DNA from: Dactylosporangium siamense | GTDB lineage: Bacteria; Actinomycetota; Actinomycetes; Mycobacteriales; Micromonosporaceae | DNA length: 64,000 bases | Reading direction: 5' to 3' | Assembly (NCBI RefSeq): GCF_016862795.1 | Contig: NZ_BONQ01000184.1 | Coordinates: 1 to 64,000 of the forward strand | Shown: piece by piece, positions 27,201-35,362 of the stretch | Position numbering within the stretch: the stretch's first letter is position 1 | How the letters are laid out: every line of letters begins with the position of its first letter | Program-made: the position numbers and the translations under genes | The notes under the pieces: model-generated | What the model saw: only the letters and a program-made list of their open reading frames with translations | Databases searched by the model: none | What the model was told of the DNA's origin: nothing

Positions 27201-29552
27201 CCGACCGAGAATCCGATGAGGGTGCGGCGGCGTCCAGATCGCCCATCTGGTCTGCCACGGACGATCGACGTGCTGGGCCGCGACCTGTTGCGCCAGTTCC
27301 GTCGCCCCGTACTGCAACGCCGCGAGCTCCAGATAGCTCAAGCGGCTTTCGATCGCCGGATCACCGAACTGGTAGACCGCCTCACGATAGGCTCGCCCGG
27401 CCGCCAGACCCGCGCTCGTGGCGGCACGGTCGCATACGGCGAGCAGCCGGTTCCGATCCGCCGCGACGAGGAACAGCGGATCCATGAGCAGTCCGTCGAG
27501 GTTGCCCGATGCCGCGGCATGAATCGCCAGGTTCGCATGGACGTAGGGGTGCGCGGCGGACCAGCCGGAAACTCGTTCGGACGCGTCCTTGGAGTGCGCG
27601 TCGAAGAACTCGAAGATTGCCTGCTGAACGGATCGGTTGGCATGTTTCGAACGCAGGTAGGAGGCGAGAGCCTCATGGTAGAGCCGATACACGGACCGCT
27701 GGTTCGACAACGCCTCGATCACGTAGTAGCCAGCGTGCTCAACGAGCCAGTCGAGGTCACTGTCGGTGTACTTCGTCCCGCTCAAGGTGCTGGCCAGCGG
27801 CGCCCAGATGTCTTCCCAGGGCATTCCCGCACCCTCGGCGTATGCCAATGGGAGCAACAGGTCGCGGGCCTTCTGCGCCTCGTCGCCGAGCCGGTCCTCC
27901 AGGTCCCGTCGCATTGCGTCGGCAGCGAACCGTGGCAGCGAGCGACGCCATTGGGTGTCGCCCGGATCCACCGCGTAGTCGCGCAGTGCCAGACTCCGTG
28001 CCGTGATCAGCGACACCAGGAAGGAGTTGCCGGCGGACTCGGCGATGGCATCCGCGACGCTGCTGACGACCTTCTCGGCAACGGTCGTGTAGGGACTCGC
28101 GGGGTTGAGCTCGATGAGACACCTGCGTGAGTAGAGCCGCACGCTCTCGTGGTCGGCGTAGGTCTCGTCGTCGAGGTCGAGGGTCACCAGACTCTTGCCG
28201 AGGCGGTCGACCAGATGCCGGCGGGTGCCGATCAGGAACCTCGCGTTGGTCTGCGCCGCGCCGCGCAGCAGCGGCTGGACGACGTCTTTCAACACGCTCT
28301 CGACGTCCGATGCCTCATCCAGCGCATCGATCACGACGGTGACGTCGTCCTCGCGGGCCGAGATCGCCGACAGCAGGTCGCTCACGTCGTTGGCGTAGTC
28401 GACCTGAAACGCCTCGCACACCGCGTCGAACAGCTGGCTGGCGGTCTGCCCACGGGCGTGGATGAACCTGGCCAGCTTCTCCCTCGGCAGGTCCATCTCG
28501 GCGCTGTCGTACGCCGCGGGGATCCGGCTGCGGAGACGGCGGTCGCTCAGGACATAGAGGCGGGACAGGAGCGCCGACTTTCCGGAGCCCGGGTCACCCG
28601 TCACGACCAGCGCTGCGGGCCGGTTGGCGTGGTGGGGTTTGCGCAGCCATGCCGCACACGCCTCCAACGCCTTGCGACGGCCGGTGAACAGCCAGATCCC
28701 GTCCATCGCCACGTCGAGACCCTGCGCCCTGGGCAGCACGTGACTCTCGAACTCCGCTCGCCGCGCCTCCTGCTGCTCGTGGTCGCGTTGGGTCCGCAGG
28801 TTCAGGCCGTGAAACATCTGGCTGTAGCGGGGGTTCGGGAGGAACTCGGTGACGTTGTCGCCGTCGTCGGCCTGGAAGATCCGGGCGCGCTGCCATTTCG
28901 GCAGCTGGTGGCGGGCGATGTCGTAGACCGTGTTGAGGGCGAGATACCGTGGCTCGTGTCCGCCGCTGGCACGGTGCCGCACGGCCGCGTCGAGGGCCTG
29001 GCTGAAGGCGCCCGACGCCGCGTTCTCGTGCGGCCGTGCGGCGGCCAGGAGCGCGATGCTGGGGTTGCCCGCCATGCCGCCGAGTGAGTCCAGATAGTCC
29101 AGTGCTCCCCTGCTGACCTCGTGCGTCGCAGCCGCCGCGAAGCAGGTGTCCAAGATGACCAGGAATCGCTGGACCACGGTGCCCCGGATGAGCCAGTTCG
29201 TCAGCTCGCTGGCCCAGACGCCGGTGCGGGACAGATCGGCGCTGGTCTCTGGGAACGGCAGAATGAGATCCCGATTGTCCGCCTGGCCGTGGCCGGTGTA
29301 GTAGAAAACGACGATGTCGTCGTCGCGCCGTTCCGGCGAGGTCAAGAACCGGCTGAGTTGCTGCGTCAGTTCGGCCCGCGACAGATCGGGCCCGAAGCCG
29401 GGCACGAGCTGATACGGCAGGTATCTGGTGAACAGCTCGGCGATGCGCCGGACCTCGTCGGCCAGTTCCGGGCGGTCCTCGAAGCCTGATTGGGCAGAGT
29501 ATCGAGTTGTGCCGCATCCGATGAAATACCTGCGCGAGGACGTCACCCTCAC
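24288..29552 (-). CDS. Caspase-like protease / STAND NTPase / WD40 multidomain protein
   Basis: 1754 residues from GTG 29552, which overlaps the preceding stop (GTGA). Residues 5-240: caspase (peptidase C14) domain with catalytic His88 in VVFYYTGHGQADNRD and Cys137 in LVILDTCFAAA. Residues 285-640: STAND P-loop NTPase, Walker A GDPGSGKS (319-326), Walker B VVIDALDEA (406-414), then winged-helix-like and helical linker regions. Residues 770-1754: about 20 WD40-like blades (GADDGSVRLWDLEARP, GGEDGEVRVWDTN), enough for two or three propellers. The family is thought to sense a ligand with the propellers, oligomerise through the NTPase and activate the protease. Flanked in the operon by a small membrane protein and a hydrolase. 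Regulated self-killing or antiphage defence is inferred from architecture. Confidence 0.92.
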   Translation of the reverse strand: MRVTSSRRYFIGCGTTRYSAQSGFEDRPELADEVRRIAELFTRYLPYQLVPGFGPDLSRAELTQQLSRFLTSPERRDDDIVVFYYTGHGQADNRDLILPFPETSADLSRTGVWASELTNWLIRGTVVQRFLVILDTCFAAAATHEVSRGALDYLDSLGGMAGNPSIALLAAARPHENAASGAFSQALDAAVRHRASGGHEPRYLALNTVYDIARHQLPKWQRARIFQADDGDNVTEFLPNPRYSQMFHGLNLRTQRDHEQQEARRAEFESHVLPRAQGLDVAMDGIWLFTGRRKALEACAAWLRKPHHANRPAALVVTGDPGSGKSALLSRLYVLSDRRLRSRIPAAYDSAEMDLPREKLARFIHARGQTASQLFDAVCEAFQVDYANDVSDLLSAISAREDDVTVVIDALDEASDVESVLKDVVQPLLRGAAQTNARFLIGTRRHLVDRLGKSLVTLDLDDETYADHESVRLYSRRCLIELNPASPYTTVAEKVVSSVADAIAESAGNSFLVSLITARSLALRDYAVDPGDTQWRRSLPRFAADAMRRDLEDRLGDEAQKARDLLLPLAYAEGAGMPWEDIWAPLASTLSGTKYTDSDLDWLVEHAGYYVIEALSNQRSVYRLYHEALASYLRSKHANRSVQQAIFEFFDAHSKDASERVSGWSAAHPYVHANLAIHAAASGNLDGLLMDPLFLVAADRNRLLAVCDRAATSAGLAAGRAYREAVYQFGDPAIESRLSYLELAALQYGATELAQQVAAQHVDRPWQTRWAIWTPPHPHRILGRPVEEVTAIAVGSGSPADVVLSGTSAGSVHSWNPLKNPALMSTRRLGKTTVQVLDVVDFAKRDLLVIAYRSGRIIVRSLADLSAIRRIRRASVNGCHGFVSLRVGHRLIAAAAVGKALLIYDLRDKGSGRPKRIRVMQPEPRPRFVDDEFGRFSWFDRVRGFVKWCWRRAVPDRDFVHESAITAVVVMSLDSKTLFVTGTADGRLYVWNAASGRLHRDRNAHGTAITSLAVSDDGASPILTSGAVDGEVMNWRVEERGNTVQLHSEHSPRLAHGGAVTAMTSLQVGLESIVVTGGADGLVRPWNVPSMRPLGPAWRGHTGPVNALKPVVIEQRALIASGADDGSVRLWDLEARPPAADAWQGHTRAVVDMMPVEVEGRIVLVTASRDGIIRVFDGTSGGLLRSWFAHSGGVACMVLGKRTGLPVAITAGVHSGVRIWDLSTGDIVGEPYSLANRRVTALGAGYTLDGGFGCAGDSDGLLCTWSLENSQLIAQTVDPSESPITAVYAQHGPNARAVLVGNRSGRVVRYTNELLASTASDSVIGNGPVRELGVHSTADAHTIIAVVGEDLALWKLPDNEVVVRSVPGVTCALITPDAYVYLGYDNGVVARWDVRLAKFSGSRTSPVGGRIDAISAFDAGAGLILAAANEDASMEVWRLAERPTTAPPPAQLKGGVQAVKALSIKGEQMVATVGEFGHVVFRRVADGAQAANAWAGHDGWIRSLVIGVSNDTTFAVTGGEDGEVRVWDTNRSLCVRQYYRSEVAPQSSVGFAVVDNKRIVISPSPVRPSSWWGIEMYDVEAWNIEGAPQRLGKPWRRHRGRVTVIATAVTGKKVIAFTAGLDSLACWWNVRTGRLLGSFRFRDPVTCLVVNESGNKIYFGSGNTLFSRPIDASARRGGQMQKAHVFDGLITAVAIDQASGTVAVGLQNTIVVVDQAWKELYRIELNSPVASLEFVDRTTLAAGCAAGVVTFSLS

Positions 29553-29992
29553 ACTGCCTTCGCGGTGAATACCAGCAGCACGGCGGCAAGGCACGACGCC
29601 AGCGCCAACATGATCCACCGGGCGTGCGGCCGATACGACAGCATGAAGGATCCGGCGACACTGAGGGTGACGCCGACGCACAGCGCCACGTATACCTCGC
29701 GATACCACTTCGGACCGCCGAAGAACACCAGGAGCGCGCCGCGGGTTGCCGCGGCGACAAATACCAGGCCCACCACGGTTGACCACGCAATGATCGCGAG
29801 CAGCACGACGCCTTCGGGCTCGGGGGCCGGTGAATCCGGAAGGAGCTCCCGCGGTCGGTAATCGTCCGGCAGTGCATCCGGCACCGCCTCGAGGCGGCTG
29901 TCATTGTCATCGCTCGGATGCCCGGTCCTCGCCGTTACTGACGGTTGCCGATCACCTGCCTTGGAGCGAGGATCCAAGGTCACGGGTTCCAC
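29549..29992 (-). CDS. Small three-helix membrane protein in caspase operon
   Basis: 147 residues from GTG 29992. The N-terminal 58 residues are hydrophilic and disordered (Asp/Pro-rich); hydrophobic segments follow near 62-82, 96-117 and 125-143, with the C-terminus at the membrane. No recognised family. The 4-bp overlap with the caspase gene indicates coupled expression; a membrane anchor, signal input or membrane-acting effector is possible. Confidence 0.75.
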   Translation of the reverse strand: MEPVTLDPRSKAGDRQPSVTARTGHPSDDNDSRLEAVPDALPDDYRPRELLPDSPAPEPEGVVLLAIIAWSTVVGLVFVAAATRGALLVFFGGPKWYREVYVALCVGVTLSVAGSFMLSYRPHARWIMLALASCLAAVLLVFTAKAV

Positions 29993-30504
29993 GCGACGTT
30001 CCCTCCATACCTAGCCAGTCACCGTCGCGCCAGTCAAGCATCCACCGCAAGGCGGCGGAAGGCCTCATGGCGACCGCAGACGCATTCGTTGCCATAGCTG
30101 ACGATCGTTTGCCCGAACGTCCCTGGTGCGATGCAGCGAATCGTCAGGTACGCCCGACCTATCGGTGAGCGGACATCAGCCGGACGTTGAGCAAGGTCGA
30201 TCGCAACGCTTCGCCCCATGACGGGCGCGGACGGGCGCCGGGTGGACCGGCGTTAAGGAACCGTCAAGACCGGACCGCCGGCGTATGGATTTCATCAACG
30301 CCCCTGGGCAGGGCGGGGCCGCGGGTCTTCACTTCGGGGGCGGCCGGACGTCGGCCGTCTGGAACGGCCGTTCGAGGCAGGGACGTGATGAGGGCGGCAT
30401 GGCTGCCTACCGGCCGGGCAGGACCGATGGTCCGGCTCGAACGGACACGACCGGCCGGCGATCCGGCGGCCGGGCCGTTGATCCCTACAAGGAGGAGATC
30501 CCTC
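29993..30504. other. Divergent intergenic region between caspase operon and kdp
   Basis: About 510 bp with no convincing gene. It must carry the promoters of both operons. The recognisable element is the tandem repeat at 30252-30268; the 220-bp segment downstream of it is a long kdp leader rich in short GC inverted repeats, in which I could not recognise a known riboswitch. Confidence 0.6.
30252..30268 (+). promoter_or_regulatory. Candidate KdpE box upstream of kdp
   Basis: GTTAAG (30252-30257) and GTCAAG (30263-30268) repeat with 11-bp periodicity, the geometry bound by OmpR/PhoB-type regulators. It lies 237 bp before the first kdp gene. A near copy occurs at 45912-45928. TTAAG-containing words are rare in this GC-rich sequence. 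Confidence 0.55.
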
Positions 30505-30588
30505 GTGGCTGACCTGTGGTTCGTGCTGCTGACGATCGCGGCGTTCGCGATCCTCGGCCTTGCGGTGCGGGCGGTGGAGCGGCTGTGA
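30505..30588 (+). CDS. 27-residue membrane peptide heading the kdp operon
   Basis: GTG 30505 follows an excellent AAGGAGGAG site. The peptide is a single membrane helix ([18 protein letters not shown]) ending in a basic VRAVERL tail. Its stop overlaps the kdpF start by 4 bp. Comparable short peptides precede kdpF in other actinobacteria; a role in stabilising the Kdp complex is likely but unproven. Confidence 0.7.
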   Translation: MADLWFVLLTIAAFAILGLAVRAVERL

Positions 30589-30674
30589 ACGCCGAGAATC
30601 TCGTCGGTCTCATCCTCGCGATCGCCCTCACGGCGTTCCTGGTGACCGCCCTACTCTTCCCGGAGAAGTTCTGA
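30585..30674 (+). CDS. kdpF: Potassium-transporting ATPase subunit F
   Basis: 29 residues from GTG 30585: one membrane helix ([16 protein letters not shown]) ending in LLFPEKF, the typical KdpF tail. Stabilises the KdpFABC complex in the membrane. The stop shares one base with the kdpA start (TGATG). Confidence 0.85.
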   Translation: MNAENLVGLILAIALTAFLVTALLFPEKF

Positions 30675-32335
30675 TGAGCTCCGCAGAAGCGGGCGTCACC
30701 TTCATCGCCTCGCTGCTCATCGCCCTGGTGCTGGTGTACAAGCCCTTCGGCGACTACATGTACCGGACGGTGACCTCCGACCGGCACTCCCGCGCCGAGC
30801 GCCTCGTCTACCGGGCCGTCGGGGTGAACCCCGGCGGCGAGCAGTCCTGGGGCGTCTACGCCCGCAGCGTCCTGGCGTTCTCCGCCATCTCGATCCTGCT
30901 GCTGTACCTGTTCCAACGGGTGCAGAACCACCTGTGGCTGTCGCTGGGCTTCGACCCGGTCGCACCGGACCAGGCGTGGAACACGGCCGTCAGCTTCGTG
31001 ACGAACACCAACTGGCAGTCGTACTCCGGCGAGTCGACCATGGGCCATCTGGTGCAGATGGCCGGTCTGGCGGTGCAGAACTTCACCTCCGCCGCGGTCG
31101 GCATCGCCGTCGCGGTCGCCCTGGTGCGCGGGTTCGCCCGGTCGAAGACCACCGAGGTCGGCAACTTCTGGGTCGACCTGGTCCGTATCTGCGTGCGGAT
31201 CCTGCTGCCGGTCGCGGTGATCGGCGCGACCCTCCTCATCGCCGGCGGCGTGGTGCAGAACCTCAGCGGCGGCACCGACGTCACCACCCTCGCCGGTGCC
31301 GGCCAGAGCATCACCGGCGGCCCGGTGGCCAGCCAGGAGGTCATCAAGGAACTCGGCACCAACGGCGGCGGGTTCTACAACGCCAACAGCGCCCACCCGT
31401 TCGAGAACCCGACCGGATGGACCAACTGGCTGCAACTGTTCCTCATCCTGTTCATCCCGTTCAGCCTCCCCCGGGTGTTCGGCCGGATGGTCGGCGACAA
31501 GCGGCAGGGCCTCGCCATCGCGGGCATCATGGCGATCCTCGCGATCGGCAGCGTCATCGCGATCAACGCCCTGCAGCTCGCGCACGGCGGGACGGTCCCC
31601 ACCGCCGTCGGCGCCGCCACGGAGGGCACCGAGACCCGCTTCGGCGTGTCGCAGTCCGCGACCTTCGGCGCGATCACCACGCTCACGTCGACGGGTGCGG
31701 TCAACTCGTTCCACGACTCCTACACGTCGCTCGGCGGCATGATCACCATGCTGAACATGATGCTCGGCGAGGTGGCGCCCGGCGGTGTCGGATCCGGGCT
31801 GTACGGCATGCTCATCCTCGCCGTCATCACCGTCTTCGTCGCGGGGCTCATGGTCGGGCGGACCCCTGAGTACCTGGGCAAGAAGATCGGTTCCAGGGAG
31901 ATCAAGTTCGCGTCGCTGTACCTGCTGACCACACCGGCGCTCGTCCTGGTCGGCACCGCGATCGCGATGGGCTCGGCGACCGCACGGTCGTCGATGGCCA
32001 ACCCGGGCGCGCACGGCCTGTCCGAGGTGCTGTACGCGTTCACGTCGGCGTCGAACAACAACGGCTCCGCGTTCGCCGGCATCAGCGTCAACACGACGTT
32101 CTACAACACGGCCCTCGGGCTGTGCATGCTGCTCGGCCGGTTCCTGCCGATCATCCTGGTCCTCGGTCTCGCGGGCTCTCTCGCCCGCCAGGCGCCGGTG
32201 CCGCAGTCGGCCGGGACGCTGCGGACGTACCAACCCCTGTTCATCGGCATGGTCGTCGCGGTCACGGTCGTCGTGGTCCTGCTCACCTACCTGCCGGCCC
32301 TCGCCCTTGGCCCGCTCGCGGAAGGTGTCCGATGA
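30674..32335 (+). CDS. kdpA: Potassium-transporting ATPase, potassium-binding subunit A
   Basis: 553 residues, normal length. Ten membrane segments with four selectivity-filter-like loops, including [29 protein letters not shown] and [12 protein letters not shown]. Forms the K+ entry channel of the KdpFABC pump at the cytoplasmic membrane. Overlaps kdpB by 4 bp (ATGA). Confidence 0.98.
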   Translation: MSSAEAGVTFIASLLIALVLVYKPFGDYMYRTVTSDRHSRAERLVYRAVGVNPGGEQSWGVYARSVLAFSAISILLLYLFQRVQNHLWLSLGFDPVAPDQAWNTAVSFVTNTNWQSYSGESTMGHLVQMAGLAVQNFTSAAVGIAVAVALVRGFARSKTTEVGNFWVDLVRICVRILLPVAVIGATLLIAGGVVQNLSGGTDVTTLAGAGQSITGGPVASQEVIKELGTNGGGFYNANSAHPFENPTGWTNWLQLFLILFIPFSLPRVFGRMVGDKRQGLAIAGIMAILAIGSVIAINALQLAHGGTVPTAVGAATEGTETRFGVSQSATFGAITTLTSTGAVNSFHDSYTSLGGMITMLNMMLGEVAPGGVGSGLYGMLILAVITVFVAGLMVGRTPEYLGKKIGSREIKFASLYLLTTPALVLVGTAIAMGSATARSSMANPGAHGLSEVLYAFTSASNNNGSAFAGISVNTTFYNTALGLCMLLGRFLPIILVLGLAGSLARQAPVPQSAGTLRTYQPLFIGMVVAVTVVVVLLTYLPALALGPLAEGVR

Positions 32336-34440
32336 CCACCCCGAACGCACTGTCGCAACGTCGCGTCGCCGGTGGGCTGCTCGACCCCGGGCAGTTGTGG
32401 AAGTCCACCCCGGACGCGCTGCGCAAGCTCAACCCGGGCACGCTGTGGCGCAACCCGGTCATGTTCATCGTGGAGATCGGCTCGGTCTTCACCACCGTCC
32501 TCGCGGTCCTGCACCCGAGCGTGTTCGCCTGGCTGATCACCGCCTGGCTGTGGCTGACCGTCGTGTTCGCCAACCTCGCCGAGGCCGTCGCCGAGGGCCG
32601 TGGCAAGGCTCAGGCGGAGACGCTGCGCCGGGCCAAGACCGACACCCTCGCCCGGCGCCTGGTCGGGACCGACCGGGTCGAGGAACAGGTGCCGGCCGCG
32701 GCCCTGCAGCTCGGTGACATCGTCGTGGTCGAGGCCGGCCAGGTGATCCCCGGCGACGGCGACGTCATCGAGGGCATCGCTTCCGTCGACGAGTCCGCGA
32801 TCACCGGCGAGTCCGCGCCCGTCATCCGCGAGTCCGGCGGCGACCGCAGTGCCGTCACCGGCGGCACCAAGGTGCTGTCCGACCGGATCGTCGTGAAGAT
32901 CACGCAGAGGCCGGGCGAGAGCTTCATCGACCGGATGATCGCCCTTGTGGAAGGCGCCAACCGGCAGAAGACGCCGAACGAGATCGCCCTCAACATCCTC
33001 CTCGCGTCGCTGACGATCATCTTCCTGCTCGCCGTCGCGACGCTGCAGCCCCTGGCCATCTACTCCAAGGGCGTGCAGGCGTTCGCACCGGACAGCCTCG
33101 CGCTGAACGGCGACGGCGTCACCGGCATCGTCCTGGTGTCGCTGCTGGTGTGCCTGATCCCGACCACGATCGGGGCGCTGCTGTCGGCGATCGGCATCGC
33201 CGGCATGGACCGCCTCGTGCAACGCAACGTCCTGGCCATGTCCGGGCGGGCCGTCGAGGCCGCCGGCGACGTCAACACGCTGCTGCTGGACAAGACCGGC
33301 ACCATCACCCTCGGCAACCGGCAGGCCGGCGAGTTCCTCACCGTCGACGGCGTGACCCCCGCGGAACTGGCCGACGCCGCGCAGCTGTCCAGCCTCGCCG
33401 ACGAGACCCCCGAGGGTCGCAGCATCGTGGTCTACGCGAAGACCGTGCACGGCCTGCGGGAACGCACCCCGGGCGAGCTCGGCGGCGCGACCTGGGTGCC
33501 GTTCACCGCGCAGACCCGGATGTCCGGCGTCGACGTCGGCGGCCGGCAGGTCCGCAAGGGCGCCGCCATCGCGGTCATGAAGTGGGTCCGTGACCACGGC
33601 GGTCACCCCACCAGCGACGTCGGTGAGATCGTCGACGCCATCTCCGCAGCGGGCGGCACCCCGCTCGTCGTCGCCGAACGCGTCGGCACCGGACCGGCCC
33701 GCGCCCTCGGCGTCATCCACCTGAAGGACGTCGTCAAGCAGGGCATGCGGGAACGCTTCGACGAGATGCGCCGGATGGGCATCCGCACCGTCATGATCAC
33801 CGGTGACAACCCGTTGACGGCGGCGGCCATCGCGAAGGAGGCCGGCGTCGACGACTTCCTCGCCGAGGCCACCCCGGAAGACAAGATGGCCCTCATCAAG
33901 CGCGAGCAGGAGGGCGGCAAGCTCGTCGCGATGACCGGCGACGGCACCAACGACGCCCCCGCCCTCGCCCAGGCCGACGTCGGCGTGGCGATGAACACCG
34001 GCACCAGCGCCGCCAAAGAGGCCGGCAACATGGTCGACCTCGACTCCGACCCGACGAAGCTCATCGAGATCGTCGAGATCGGCAAGCAGCTGCTGATCAC
34101 CCGGGGAGCGCTCACCACGTTCTCGATCGCCAACGACATCGCCAAGTACTTCGCGATCATCCCGGCCATGTTCGCCGCGATCTACCCGGGCCTGGACAAG
34201 CTCAACATCATGCGCCTCGACTCGCCGACCTCGGCGATCCTGTCCGCGGTCATCTTCAACGCGATCGTCATCGTCGCCCTCATTCCCCTCGCGCTGCGCG
34301 GGGTGCAGTACCGGCCCGGCTCCGCCGCGTCGATGCTGCGGCGCAACCTGCTCGTCTACGGCGCGGGCGGCGTCATCGTGCCGTTCATCGGCATCAAGCT
34401 CATCGACCTCATCATCCAGTTCATCCCGGGGATCTCCTGA
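32332..34440 (+). CDS. kdpB: Potassium-transporting ATPase, ATP-hydrolysing subunit B
   Basis: 702-residue P-type ATPase. TGES loop ([11 protein letters not shown]), phosphorylated Asp in [13 protein letters not shown], hinge [18 protein letters not shown] and [20 protein letters not shown]. Couples ATP hydrolysis to K+ uptake through KdpA. Start ATG 32332 overlaps the kdpA stop; its own stop shares a base with kdpC. Confidence 0.98.
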   Translation: MTTPNALSQRRVAGGLLDPGQLWKSTPDALRKLNPGTLWRNPVMFIVEIGSVFTTVLAVLHPSVFAWLITAWLWLTVVFANLAEAVAEGRGKAQAETLRRAKTDTLARRLVGTDRVEEQVPAAALQLGDIVVVEAGQVIPGDGDVIEGIASVDESAITGESAPVIRESGGDRSAVTGGTKVLSDRIVVKITQRPGESFIDRMIALVEGANRQKTPNEIALNILLASLTIIFLLAVATLQPLAIYSKGVQAFAPDSLALNGDGVTGIVLVSLLVCLIPTTIGALLSAIGIAGMDRLVQRNVLAMSGRAVEAAGDVNTLLLDKTGTITLGNRQAGEFLTVDGVTPAELADAAQLSSLADETPEGRSIVVYAKTVHGLRERTPGELGGATWVPFTAQTRMSGVDVGGRQVRKGAAIAVMKWVRDHGGHPTSDVGEIVDAISAAGGTPLVVAERVGTGPARALGVIHLKDVVKQGMRERFDEMRRMGIRTVMITGDNPLTAAAIAKEAGVDDFLAEATPEDKMALIKREQEGGKLVAMTGDGTNDAPALAQADVGVAMNTGTSAAKEAGNMVDLDSDPTKLIEIVEIGKQLLITRGALTTFSIANDIAKYFAIIPAMFAAIYPGLDKLNIMRLDSPTSAILSAVIFNAIVIVALIPLALRGVQYRPGSAASMLRRNLLVYGAGGVIVPFIGIKLIDLIIQFIPGIS

Positions 34441-35300
34441 TGCGCCTGCCAGCCTGGCTCAGCCAGCACCTCGCCGCGTTCCGCGCCCTGATCGTCCTCA
34501 CCGTCCTGCTCGGGATCGTGTACCCGCTGCTCATGGTCGGGATCGGTCAGCTACCTGGCCTGTCCGGCCGGGCCGACGGCTCCTTCATCGACAGGGACGG
34601 CAGGACCGTCGGCAGCCGCCTCATCGGGCAGTCCTTCACCGACGCCGACGGCAAGCCGCTCAAGCAGTACTTCCAGTCCCGCCCGTCCGCCGCCGGCGAC
34701 GGCTACGACCCCACTTCGACGTCGGCCAGCAACCTCGGGCCCGAGAACGTGGTGGACACCGCGGACAAGCCCAGTCTCCTCACCCAGGTCTGCGCCCGCA
34801 GCAGGGCGATCGGCGAGGTCGAGGGCGTCGACGGCGGCCGGCCGTACTGCACGCCGGGCGGGGTCGGCGCGGTCCTCGCCGTGTTCCACCGCGACGGCGC
34901 GACCGGCCCGGTGACCCGGGTCGTCAGCCTCAACGAGACGGCCCCGGCCGAACCGTTCGTCGCCACCTACGACGGGGTCAAGGTCGAGCTCGCCACGCCG
35001 GACGGGGATTACAGTAAGGGCGTCGTCACGCCGATCCGCGGCGACGCCCCGGCACACCCGGTGGTGCCCGCCGACGCGGTCACCGCCAGCGGTAGCGGCC
35101 TCGATCCGCACATCAGCGTCGCCTACGCGCGGCTGCAGGTGAACCGGGTCGCGGGCGCCCGCGGCATGTCGCCGGCCGACGCACAGAAGCTCGTCGACAA
35201 GTACACCACCGGGCGGGTCCTCGGATTCGTCGGCGAACCCGGCGTCAACGTCCTGCAGCTGAACCTGGCCCTCGACGCCGCGCACCCGGTCCGCGGCTGA
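34440..35300 (+). CDS. kdpC: Potassium-transporting ATPase subunit C
   Basis: 286 residues, longer than the roughly 190 of enterobacterial KdpC. N-terminal membrane helix (LIVLTVLLGIVYPLLMVGIG), then QSFTD, YFQSRPSAAGDGYDPTSTSA, and the C-terminal SGLDPHISVAYARLQVNRVA motif. The extra length is a central insert (about residues 112-195), common in actinobacterial KdpC. A strong hairpin follows the stop. Confidence 0.96.
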   Translation: MRLPAWLSQHLAAFRALIVLTVLLGIVYPLLMVGIGQLPGLSGRADGSFIDRDGRTVGSRLIGQSFTDADGKPLKQYFQSRPSAAGDGYDPTSTSASNLGPENVVDTADKPSLLTQVCARSRAIGEVEGVDGGRPYCTPGGVGAVLAVFHRDGATGPVTRVVSLNETAPAEPFVATYDGVKVELATPDGDYSKGVVTPIRGDAPAHPVVPADAVTASGSGLDPHISVAYARLQVNRVAGARGMSPADAQKLVDKYTTGRVLGFVGEPGVNVLQLNLALDAAHPVRG

Positions 35301-35305
35301 CCCGC

Positions 35306-35338
35306 GCCGGCCCGCCGCCCAGCCGGCGGCGGGCCGGC
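35306..35338 (+). terminator. Hairpin between kdpC and kdpD
   Basis: GCCGGCCCGCCGCC (35306-35319), 5-nt loop, GGCGGCGGGCCGGC (35325-35338): a perfect 14-bp stem. It probably separates expression of the pump genes from the kdpDE regulators, as full terminator or attenuator. Confidence 0.75.
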
Positions 35339-35362
35339 CTTCGCAGAAAGTACGGTGCGACA

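Noticed and set aside
24290-27300. Tandem DNA repeats or CRISPR-like periodicity in the WD40 region
   Set aside because: The periodicity is protein-level (WD40 blades) with diverged DNA sequence; no identical repeats or spacers.
30270-30504. Possible c-di-AMP (ydaO-type) or other riboswitch in the kdp leader
   Set aside because: I could not find the conserved ydaO core; the region shows only short GC-rich inverted repeats. A covariance-model search would decide.
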